Below are positions 12,271 through 24,789 of a DNA stretch of 64,000 nucleotides, piece after piece; positions within the stretch are counted from its first letter, which is position 1; each line of letters begins with the position of its first letter. The notes beneath the pieces are model-generated. The model did no database searches, was not told the DNA's origin, and saw nothing but the letters and a program-made list of their open reading frames with translations. The position numbers and the translations under genes are program-made. The stretch comes from Karalla daura (lineage: Eukaryota; Chordata; Actinopteri; Chaetodontiformes; Leiognathidae), in assembly GCA_029224185.1 (NCBI GenBank), contig CM055205.1:14145961-14209960 (forward strand), given 5' to 3'.

Positions 12271-15200
12271 TCTCTCTCTCCCATTCTCTAACCCCTCCTC
12301 TTTCCCACCGAGCCATGAATGTGTAGAGCTTCTGTTCAGAGTTCATTAGCATCAGGCCACTTCAGAGGTCTGAGGAAACTGGATACCGATGTGTGTGTGT
12401 GCTTGTGTGTGTTTGCGATTAAGAGTGAAATGAATCGAGTGAGCCAAGTGTGTATTGTGTACATGGTCCCCTTCAATATTCCATGTGTCCGTACACACTG
12501 AGAAATAAAAGATGCTGAGTGACAGCTTGCAAAACACAAACATAAACTTTCATTGTAAGGCCAATGCAGCCAATATGCTTTTGTACTATCAAATACTGAC
12601 CTGATATTAGAATTGTATTAATGATATGCTATCGAACAGTTTGGAATGACAAGAGTGATAAAGAGTGATATCTAGGACCTGACCAGGAGCCTGCAGCCAT
12701 TAGAGGAGCATTTTGTGTGTGTGCTTCGGTATTGCATGTTTCAGAGCTATGTTATGTCATTGATCATGATGTGGTATTTTTCATGTAATTTGTTGTTTAG
12801 CAGGACAAAAGGGGGACAAGAAAAACAAAGACATCAATGGCACGAGTCCAGATTCCTGTCTCGATTCCAAATCCAGGATGCACACCATTAGGAATCCTTT
12901 CTGGACTCCGCTGTCTGTCAATAAGGCCATAAAAGTGCATGCAAGTCTTCTTTATGTGTGCGTCCAGGTGCTGCAGCACTGTGTCTTCTCAGACAGATGC
13001 TTCCCTGAGGGAGGTGAACCGAGGTAAAAACTCATGTTTCCATAATCGCCATGACTTCCAGATCCACCGTAAATACATCAACCTCTACCGCGGGACACAT
13101 CTCCCAGCAGCTCATGCATGTTGAATCCAGCTGCTCTTGTCTTCGCCCCCCCCCCCCCCCCCCCCATTTCCTTTCACTTCCTCCGACATTGTGTGTCATT
13201 GTATTAACAAGTGCTTCAAGCAGAGGGCGAAAAAAAAAGCTCTGAGCTTGCAGGGAAAGTGCTTGGCACAGCACGCAGCAGAAGAGAAAAGAGAAGTAAG
13301 GGATGAAGAGGAAGGCGCTTGGGGATGGACGGTACATTGGATTTGGCTTTCATACATCTGTCATCAGTCCTCGATAATCAAAGGCGATTGGTCCTGAATC
13401 CATGACCTCACATACCCCTCTTTTTGCTTCCTGTCTGCAGACAAATACATTTATTAGCCTCATGAAAATGCGCTCGGGTAAAAAGAAAAAGTGTGTCTGT
13501 GCATGAGCACGTGCAGCCGGTGTGAAAAGCTTGACGAATCGTGGAAACTGATTTTCTCACAGCGTGCAGCCAAAACAATCCAGCCCCTTGGCCGAGCACG
13601 GCAGCTCTTCTAACACAACTCCTTAAGAGAGGAGAAAGCAGGCCGACAGAGCAAAGAAAATCGGTTCAGCATCCCCCCAGCCTCTGGCAGCGGAGGCCAC
13701 CTTTTTAACCTGAAAACAATTACACTATTACCCAGCTTCCCAAAACCACGGGCTGAAACATATTCCCTGTGGGCTCAGCTGTTCTGCGAGTGTGTGTTGT
13801 TCTGATTTAGTGCACACACACTCACCTCTCCTCCCGCGCAAGCCTGGCCTCTTCCATCTTATCCACATAGTCGCGACTGTGAGAGACACACAAACAGAGA
13901 ATTTGAGGACGTAATAATCAGCCCAGACAGTGGGAGATGTTTAACAAGGTGTAGGTCTAACCTGTAATTATCTAATTTCTCTATGAGATTTTTTCATTAA
14001 TCCACAATGAAAAGGCCCACACCTGTGCTTGTTCCGCTCCTCTCTCTCTATCCTCTGCAGCCTCTCCTCTCTCTCCACACGACGGCGCTCTCGCTCGGCC
14101 GCCAGAGATTCCTGGTGTTGTCGGTACGAGGAAGACAGGAGACCCCCCAGAGCGGGCCTGAAAGAAAGAGAGAGAGAGAAAGACAGAAGTTAGTGACACG
14201 CGCTCTAATCCTCACACACCCATGATTATTTATCACAGAGTGATAAATTCATTTGATAAACCTCTGGCGACATAAACAGCAACAACTCTGCATACGCACA
14301 ACCTTTAACCAACATGTGCTCCTTGCCCAAAAACACGTAAAACGCCATAAATCATGTTTTGATCGCTGTATTCTCCATGGAGGAAAGAAAGGGGCTCAGT
14401 GACCTGGGACCCAGAGAGCTGAGATCACATTCACTTCAGCATGTCGTGACCCTGAACCCACCACGGGGCTGCACACAGTCCACACTTGTTCCGTCTGTGT
14501 GTGTGCGCACACACGGACGTGTACTCTTTGCAGCACACGCGTGTTCTTTGTCCTGTCAGTGTGCAGGCGCATGTTGCGCACAGACTCCTCTCACCTGGAG
14601 GTGGTGGGCGTGCTGGGCGTGCTGAGCGAGGAATACGACATGCCGCCGCCATTCCTGGGTGAGAGAGGGGGTGAGAAAAAGGGGGTGAGAGTGAGTGACC
14701 TCACCAGGTCGCCCTGCTACACGACACCCCTATGAACTAACTCGTCGGCGAGAAACCAGTGGCAAGAAATGAATGTGACACCTCGTTGCGTAACAAGAAC
14801 GCCGTTAGCACACTGGAGGGACCCGAATTAGTAACCGCTGTAGTGTTTATTCCCTAATGCATCTGGAACATTCCAGCCAAGGTACTCCTGCTCACTAAGA
14901 CACCACTGAGAATCTGAAAAGACTCTTGGCATCATAAACAACAAACTAAAAACTGAGCTGTTTGTACAAAACTGGTTTGGAGCTACCTCTTCATTTCAAG
15001 GAAATGCATGGGTTTCAATAGGTGTGTTATTGTTAGCCCTAGAAATGCTTTTTCTAAATCTTATCAAAATATTTCATTAAAAAATCCATTTCAATCCTGA
15101 GAGGTGCTTACCTACAAGTTGTACATTATTGAAGACCTCTGAAAAGACTTTTTCCTCAAATAGATTCACTTTGATGTTCATTAACCCACTGCTAGCATCA

Positions 15201-18200
15201 TATAAAATGTCCATTCTGTTACAACAAAATAATAATAATAATAGAATTGGCATTAAAAGCTGTGAATGTGTGTGTCCAGAAAGACATTCCAGTTCAGCAG
15301 ACAAAAGATCAATACACTGGTGGTAAGAAGGTGGACAGTGAAGGAAAGGGAACTCAACTAAAAGGATGAAGGTTGGACAAATTGGCAGAAACAAGTAAAG
15401 TGAAGGGTAGAAAAAGACATTGGTGCAAACACCATTCTCGAAAGTAAAAGAAAAGGCTGTGATACAAGGTGAAGATTGCAATTACAGGTGGAGGATCCAC
15501 GCAGTGGCAGAACTGAAATAAAGACGAAGGTGATGAAAACGAAAGGTGGTGCAGAAGAAGAACGCTGACAGGCTGAAGGTGTGAAGCCGTGCAGTCAAAG
15601 ACGTGAAAAGAACTGGTGAGAAAAAGGAAATGTGATGAAAAGTGACTGCACAGAAGTCAGAAACAGAGGTGGAAGCTGAGAAGAGAATGAGGCGTGCTGT
15701 TGGAAAAGCCCTCCTCGAACTCTCCATCTCTCTCCATCTGACCTGGCCGGCGAGGTTTTAGGGGACTCCTCGCTGGGTTTGGCCGTTGCCGGGGGCGACG
15801 GCTCCTCGTCCAGGTCGTAGGAGAAGAGGTGGAAGGGCGTGTGGGGCAGGTAGGGGAGGCGGTCGGGGGAGGGTCGCGAGCTGCCACGCAGTGGCGGGCT
15901 CACTTCCTTGGTGGCCGGGACAGTGGCGATGGACCTCTTCCTGGCCAATAGAGAGGCCAGCAGGGAGGGCGGGGTCGGGGGTGAGACGGGCAGAGAGGAA
16001 GGGGGGGTCGGGGGAGGTGGGTCTGTCCGATTCCTCTGCTCCTCCTCTTTCAGAGTCTCCTTTTTGGAGGTGATGGTGATGGACTGGAGGGTCGACCGGT
16101 GAACTGTGGATGGAAGGTGCGGAGCGGCGCTAGAAACAGGAACGGATTGGGAGAAGTGAACGGATGAAGGCAGGAAGACAAAAACTCACACCATACTCAC
16201 ACACTCTCACACAAACTCACATTAATACCGGGTATCAGCAGAAATCCTTAAGTGAAGGGTCTTATCGCAGAATTGATTTATCAACTTTATCAATACTTTT
16301 TACCACCCTGTGGACAAACTGTGTAGTATATAGGCCATAAGGAGAATAAACCTACTGAAAATGATGACCTCATATAAATAAACCACAATATGCTACGTCT
16401 GTTTTCTGGTACCATCATGTCCTAAAATACCTGGGGGAGGTCTGCTCAGACACTGTATCAGCCCCCATCAGCTCATCCGAATCTGACTCAGTCACTGGAC
16501 TCTCCTCTTCCTCGATCATCCCATCCTCATATTCCTCCTCTCTGTAGAGGTAGCGATGGAGGGGGGGGGGGGGGGCGGGGTGGAAGAGGAGGAGGAGGGG
16601 GGGGTGTGGATGAATGAACATACTTTTGAGGAGGGGATGGAAGGAGAGATTATGCAACACATAAGAGGAGCGTGCAAATGGAAACCACCACAACAAATAA
16701 ATAAATAGGAAGGGGAGAGATGGCGGGTTAGATGACGACCCACGGGTGGAAGTAATGTTCGCGATGAAATCAAAACATGATGCACGAGGACAGATGAATG
16801 TCTATCAGATAACGCGGTAGATGAGGAAAAGAGAGAGAGAGGGACAGAGTGAAATGAAATTGGAAAAAGGGGGATGACTGTTTCTCATAACACACTGCAT
16901 GCCTCCAGATCGTGTGGTTTTTTTTTTTACGTGCACACAAGGACAAAAACACGATGATAGGGGAGAGAGGGAACACTGCGAAGACGCCGCGCCACGACTG
17001 AACAACTGGCCTCAGATCAGGATGTGTTTGTTAGTGGAACCAGATGAGCCCCTGCTGTTGTGGTCCACGCTGCCAGGTGTTGTTCTGCGAGACCAGAGCC
17101 ATGTGTGTGTGACGAATCGCACAGGCCAGGAGAGTTGCAATTTCGTTTTTCTGTACCCATGTGCATAATACGGCATGGAACTTGGTCTCCGACATGTTTC
17201 GTACATCAGCCGGACGGTAATGGATTTCGCACACGTGTCTGTATTCTCGTGACACAGACGCGCGGGACATTGCATTGGTCAAGTTACCTACTGATAGGAA
17301 ATGGGCATAAAGGGAGGAAGGACATGAGATGGACGCAAGATTTACCTGGGTTTAACAGCTACAGCTGGCTCCAAATTCCCCCTTTTGAGTGGTTTAACAA
17401 AGAGCGCTGAAATAAGCATGTGCTTGTGTATGCTTGTATTAGAATTACAAGCGAACCCCCGAAGGCTTGTGCGGCTGCTTAGAACTTTTATATTTCTTTT
17501 TAGTGAAGTCAAGTCTGCACCAGTGTTTCACTGCAGAGTGAAAACAACACTCAGAGTGCTGCATGTGACAGAGGACACGCTAGTAGCCGTTACAGCATGT
17601 AGGTGAGGAGCAGCAGCAGCAGGGGGAACCAAGGCCACAGGGGTCAGCGGGTGACCTTTACGTGGGAGACCTTTTCAACTTACATGGACGGAAGGAAACC
17701 TGACAGTGCTCTGGAGCAGAGAGTATTGGGTACAGGACAGTGAGAACTTCACTCAGTCGACACATCTCAAGAGTGAGAGCTCAACATGTGGCATGAGAAA
17801 ACGATCCGCTTTTCTGTCTGCTCCTTTGTAAGACTTTTAAAGGGGACCTGGAATGACTGAGTGGAACATTTATCCTTGTTACCACAGAAGTTATGGAGCA
17901 CTGGTTATATAGGAAGTGGCTGCTTCTGTGTTACATTTTTATTTTGTGACAGCCTTTCATGTTTATCTGGCAACAATACATAGGTTTGACACTGAGTATG
18001 ACTGACAGTTATTTGCTTAACAATAGTGCTCATCAACTTCTCAAATTATCTATAAGGCTTCAGAGCACAAACTCATCCAGCCTTACATGCTTGAGCCAGA
18101 ATCATAAGAAGAATTGGACAATGAGGAAGAACCATTAAGATGGAATTACTGTGCAACTGAAAGATGTTTATTTACTACACCTGAATGGAGGATGGTTCGC

Positions 18201-21200
18201 CTCATAATCTATTTTTTCTCTTTCCAGTTTTCCAGTCTAGATCCCCCTTAAAATCTCACTTTTTTTCACTTGTGTTGCTCCCTCTCACCTCTCACTCGTG
18301 TCCTCAGCCCTCTGTCCACTGAATGGCTGGAAGCCGGCTCTCTGTGGCGACGCCGGGCTACAGGGCGAGGCGTGGCCGGATCGTCCCAGGGACGCCCTCC
18401 GGCTCCGCCTCCTCTCCAGACCGCGCTTCTTGTCCCCGCCCCCGAGGCTGACTCGCCTCCTGTCCCGGCGTCCCATCGGAGGAGGCTGGTCATCGTCGCC
18501 GTCCTCGTGCCGTAGGGTCATCTGAGGGCAAAGCGGACCGGGTTTAAGGAATGAGCAAATGTGCTACAATTAGCACAAGGAGTCATATTGCTTGGGTGTG
18601 AGCTGCCGCCCAAGCTGAAATCTGATCATTAATAAAAAGCAGATATCGGCTTGCAATATTTTCCTCCTGATCACAAGCCTGTTTCTGACCTCGTAGATGT
18701 TGAGCTGCTCGACCAAGTCCAGATCAGTGCCTTTGCGTCCCAGGTGTCTTTGAGACACCGTCTCCATGCCCTGCTCCTCCAGACCGTCCACCATGTCGTA
18801 GAATGAGTCCTGGTCGGGCAGAGCTGCAAGGGTCTGCAGACAGACAGGACTCATTATTAAAAATGTATTCTATCTCTTCACTTCACAACATTCACTATAC
18901 ATAGAGCATAGCAAATAGAGAGATAGACACCTTATTAATGAGCGTCATCGCATAGACCAGCAGCTCTGTGTCCACTCCGTCCTTCTCGTGCAAGATCTCC
19001 ATAGTGTTGGACCACGGCTTACAGCCTGGAAGCCGTCATAAATACAAAAGTGAAATACTTCCATCGACCAAGGCATCCAAACCAGAAACCAAACAATGAC
19101 CGTGGACAGGGTTACCTCTCTTGGTGTCCACACAGGTGATTGCTTCGATCAGCAGCGGGGTGTTGCTCTCTGAGTACTCCACAAACACCAGCAAAAGCTT
19201 CAGAGCTGTTTTCACCACCAGGCGGAACTGAAACAATGATTTTATCATTTGGCTTTGAACAGGATTTTGGGAATCTCTTCATCAGGCCCCTCCACACCAT
19301 CCACAGATGCTTGCCATCATATCTCTCACATTTTAGCCAATTTTATGCATGCTTCTTTTGTAGATAGCTCAATTTAGATGAAATTCCCTCGGGAAATGAC
19401 ATGTATAAATGGAGAGTGGATTTCTGGCATTGGTGCTTTAATATCCAGATATCAAAAATGACTCCAAACAAGGACAAAGAAAGGGAAGAAATGGAGTGCT
19501 TCAGGCACTGGAATTAATACTAATATTTCCAGTGGAAACCAGAAGTGCACCTTTAAAAAATAACGAAGATACCGCAAAACCATTTAAAGACACTACCCCC
19601 AGGTCAGGACATAGAACACAATCAGTAGCACATGTGTTTGTGAATGTGTTTCTGGGCTATAAAAGCTAAAAATAAAACTCAGCAAACAAACAAATGAAGG
19701 GCTGCCTCAGAGGTGATGACGGTCTGCCCGCACTCTGTCTGTGTATGTTCGGCTTTACCTTTGAGCCAACCAGAGTGTACAGCCACTGGATTGTCTCGAC
19801 GTGCCCGATCACACCGTTCATGCCATCCACATAGAGCATGATCTGCCCCAGAGCTGAAAGAGAGAGCAAGGAAGAAGTTAGAGGGAAACACAAACATAGA
19901 AAGATGTTTTGACTCTTGATGTTAACAGTCAGAGTCAAACCAAACTCTGTGCAGCAGATGGGCTCATATACTGAGGCCATAGAAAGCTAAGAATGGCATC
20001 AGTGATATTATGGATTAAGGATTTATTTACGTTCAGGGCTGCATCAAACATATAGTTTTTTCAAATTTGGGAAAATGAGAAAGGTGTTGTTTCCTTTTAA
20101 GTATGTTATCATCATAGAAAGAGATATGTCAATATTTTGTTTCTGTCCATTCAAAGAATATCCTATATGTAAAACCTTTACCAGCTGCTCTGCAAAAAAC
20201 TCTAAATATGTCATCATTTTTAGCAATAATGAAACAATTATTGTAATACAAACTTTGAATGCTGAATAAAGAAGACAGGGAGCCAGCTCTGTGTTACTGC
20301 ATTACTGCCATTATTAAGGCAACACTTCCTACTGCAGATTTTCATGCTTTTTTTTCTAATGTTATATTTAAACCAAAGTCAAAAAGCTACACGGTAGTCC
20401 CTGTTGTAGCATCTGTTGCTGTCTGTCAGTGCAACGCATTGCATAACAACCAAACCCAGGAGTCAAGGTGAAAGTGAGTTCTCGTATCTTATTTCAACAC
20501 ATGGTAAATCTATGTTTCTGTGACAAGTGAACGCGGCTGGCCCAGACCAAGGAAGCCAGAGGTAGAGGACAGCACTGGAGCTCGTGTCATCATCAACTTT
20601 GGAGTAGGGACTCAAGATATTGATTGAGTTATTTACAAGCAAGTGTGTTCAGTGATCAGTGATTCAGTGATCTGCATAATTATATGTAGGTAAGGTATAT
20701 TTAACTTCAAAGAGAGTGAATTGTGTGATGAATTGAAGCTATATCAATTGTATTCTTATTGAGAAAACATCTGATATTCAAACATGTATGTGCCACTTAA
20801 TACAGTTCCCCATCATTTCCCCCATGTGTTTTGTTATAAGATTGTTTTCTAGGGCAAGTCTCTCTGGGGCATACATTTTAAAGCTCAATGCTCAGCCCAA
20901 TGCTGCTAGTGAATGACACTTACATGTCAATGCAATACAATAATGTAATATGAAGTCTGAACTCTGGGACAGTTATCTTTAATTCAGCTGGTTGCATTGA
21001 AGCATGTTTTATTACATGCTGCACAAGAGAGATTCTTTGTCAGAACTAGCATGCATTTCCATCTTCTCCCAGATCAAAGACAGCAGAAATTACAACCTAT
21101 TGTGCAGCCCTGAGGCTCATCCAGGAGATTTCTGTGGTTTGTCCGCAGAGTAGGATATGCAACAGCACCGACAGTCACAGCAGAGCCGTGTTTACGATGA

Positions 21201-24200
21201 AACGAAAGTGAAAGTTAAAGCAGAAAGAAGCAGACGCGACTAGAGAGTAGCTCTCATCTTCAGCGATGTTTCTGGACTCAAAATTGAGATTTGAGATTAT
21301 ATCTTCACTTCTCGGCAAAGAAATTAAGCCGTACAAAGATGAAAAATGTGGGACAGCACAAGATATCTTGTCAGTTGACGACTTTCATCTGCACAACGTC
21401 ATCGGGAAGAGAAAGGCTGCCAGAGAAACTTTTGTCAAGGAGGAAGACTTTTTTGATCCTGCCTATGACTGCGACTTCACCCAGTGCTCTGACAAAGATA
21501 AGTGCACAAGAGGTGATGAGGTGTATGAGCGGCCCAAGGGTTGGTACCGCATGGCTTTAAAAGTGAATGGAAAATATCCAGATGGAGACACCTGGCTGGG
21601 AGCCACAGGATGGAGGAACCACTCAGTTCCCGGGGAATGGCCCGTTTCCTACCATGGAACCAGCCTGGGAGGAGCCAAGGGCATCATCAAGAGTACCTAC
21701 ACCGCAGGAGATGGAGCCATGTACGGTAGAGGTATCTACTCAACACCCGACATACGCGTGGCTGAGAGAGAGGAGTACGCCAAGACCTTCACATCGAAGA
21801 GCACGGGCAAAAGTTACAAGATCATTCTACAAAATCGGATCAATCCTAAAAATAGAGAGATCTGCAAGCGGTTTGACTACTGGCTGGTTCCCGTCAACAA
21901 GGGTACGTCCGCTGCGGAGGAGAGGGCCATTGTGGAGAGCTCCATCCGACCCTACGGCATCCTCATCAAGGAGGTAGAGGAGGAGGAAGACAAAGACTGT
22001 TGGGGTAGTCAACAGACCAAAAGTGTTGATTATGGCAGCATCAGCAGCAACGATGATGACAGTGATGGTGGCGGTGATGGCAGCAACCACAGCGACTATG
22101 ATGATGATTATGATGATGAAGGTGAGAAGTATGACCATGACAAAGATGATGATGACGGTGAGAAGTATGACCATGACAAAGATGATGATGAAGGTGAGAA
22201 GTATGACCATGTTGACGTTGATGACATTTTTGGCGACGATGATGACGATGAGGACGATGAAGGTGAGGAGTATGACCGTGACATTGATGCTGATGAAGGA
22301 GAGAAGTCTGAGCATGACGCTGATGAAGATGATGCTTGTGATGGCGACAACGATGGCTCAGAGCGTGTGGACGATGTTGACGTTGATGACATTTTTGGCG
22401 ACGATGATGACGATGAGGACGATGAAGATGATGGTGACATGGAAGGTGGTGATGATGGACACGATGACAAAGAGGAAGATGATGGCGATGGTGGCAGTGG
22501 TAAAGAGGGGGGTGATGACGGCGGCATTGATGATGAAGATGGAGACAATGCTGACACATACGAGGACAATGACAAAGACCACGAGGATTATAATGAAGAT
22601 GATGAAGATGTCTGTGATGATGACGATGTCTGTGATGACGATGATGTCTGTGATGACTACGACTATGATGATGCTGGCGGTTATAATGATTACGATGGTG
22701 GCAAAGATGATGATGATTATGGAGACTGGGACTGAGTGGCTGATAAGGTCTACCTGGCTACCTGATCCTGGTACATTGGCATCATCTGATAAAGACAAAA
22801 GTTATCGAGGCCAGAAATGGGGAAACATTCACACTTTTTGTTAAACGTTCACTTTCACAATGACTGGTGTTCAGTGGTTTGTGGTTGCATTAAGTAAGGG
22901 ACACTTTGACTTTTACATTTGGATTTGTTCACTGCTCTTTGTCATTACGTAGACCTGGAATCAAAGCAAGAACTCTTTATACTTTAAGGGACTTGTATTC
23001 TGAGGTCATGATGATGTCGTTCTTGTCATTGTTGGTTATACGAGGTAAAATTAGGCCAAACTTGTTTCAGTTGACATCTGTTTCTTTGTTTTGCCAAAGA
23101 GTTTCTGTCTTGGACTTGCACTGGAATGTATTCATTATTGATGTGGTTGCCGACAGTTATTATTCCATTTGTTTTGTATTTGCCAAGATAAGCTCTTCCT
23201 GTCGTTCTTTTCCATTATGTTGTAAATGATGGACCTTGGAGTGGAACATATTTAAAGCTCCTGTCTCACTCAGGTTCACACTGTACCATGGGAAATCATA
23301 GCAAATAATAAAGGTTTACTTTCTACTACTTGCATAGCCGGGTCAGATCATGTACTTTACAGCATGAGAGACTTTACCTCTTAATATGTAGTTCTGGTAG
23401 TTCTGGTCAGCTTCTGCTCCCACCTTGATGAGACACGTCAGACCCTCAGCCATCACAAACTCATGGACCAGATCTTTGTCGTCCTGAAGATAAACAGAAA
23501 ACATTACCACATGCACACAACAGCACCGTTGTAACGAGTTGCTATCTCTTTTACTGCCAGCTGGTGTCAGTAAAATGCAGATACAGAATTAAAATTGGGA
23601 GTAGGTAAACTCTCTCTCTCTCTCTCTTGCTCTCTCTCAAACGTGTCAACTACCGTGTGTTTTGCAATTTGTTGTTGTTGCTTCTGACACATCGTCTCTA
23701 ATTACATCAACAGATCTTAAAGGATGATGAAAACACTGGTGGTTGATCCAAACTGCATTCAGATGCACTGTTTTTTTTTCTGATGTCTCTGTTTACCAGG
23801 TTAAAGTGAGAAATAAGTGACTGTAAATCTGGGACAAGGTACAAACCACTCAGTCAGTCAGTCAGTCAGTCAGACTTTTGGAGAAGCAACGACAGGATAA
23901 ACAGTTGCGGGCCATTTAAGAGTGGCAAACTGGAGTCATGATACTGCAAACAGAACTGTGATGGGGCAATGAGTGTGTGTGCGTGTGTGTGTGTTCACTC
24001 CAGAAAAAGCCCTTAGTATTTTAGGTCGCTGACTCGTCCAATCTCAAAATAAAGATTCACGCAATCACAAACGCCCACCAGCACAGATGTACACACACAC
24101 ACCCACACAGATACAAACACAGCGGGAGAGAGGAGAAATGCCACGTTGATGGAGATCCCTGTCATCATGGAAGCGCTGTAGCCACAATAACTGACTGTAC

Positions 24201-24745
24201 TCTGCAACAACAAACTGACAGTAATTGCATGCGAAAAATGTGTGTGTGTGTGTTTGCTACCTGAAAAATCTGCTTCAGAGAGAACAGTGCCCTCCTCAAG
24301 TCACGTCCATTGGAGTTATACAGTCTTTCTGGAGGGAGAGAGACAGAGATAAATTAGTGGTTATTTTTCTTTTCTTGTGACGACAGAAAACGAGACTTAT
24401 TAGCAGCGACCCATTTCGAAAGCACCCGAAAGCGCAAAATGTTTCCACCTGACTTTTTAGCGAGCTTCAACTGTTTGTTCTCACCGCGCACCTTCCCGTC
24501 TCTCACCAGCGCCGTGTGGCTGCATCAATAAAGCTCATGAGTCAAATGAGTCTCAGATGTGAACCAAAAAAACCCCCCAAAAAACAACAACAAAAGCAGA
24601 GAAGTTTCAGTGACTGGGACACTGGGAGCCAGTGGCACCAATCACACCCCTCGGTTCTGGTCACCTGGGACCGCACACTTTCACTGCCTCCTCGCAACAC
24701 GTGCACGGTCCCTTTCTCTGTCTCTCACGCAGACACACACCCACG

Positions 24746-24789
<44 letters not shown>

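Noticed and set aside
15941..16103. Upstream extension of FHOD3 exon 12 to an acceptor at 16104
   Set aside because: The open frame there starts in phase 1, but exons 10 and 11 both end in phase 2, so the join would shift the frame and reach a stop near the exon's end.
22023..22844. Long Met/Thr-rich plus-strand ORF and His-, Ser- and Ile/Val-rich minus-strand ORFs over the acidic tail
   Set aside because: They are shadows of GAT-type triplet repeats, which leave most frames open. Only the frame continuous with the ART-like domain has a structured start.
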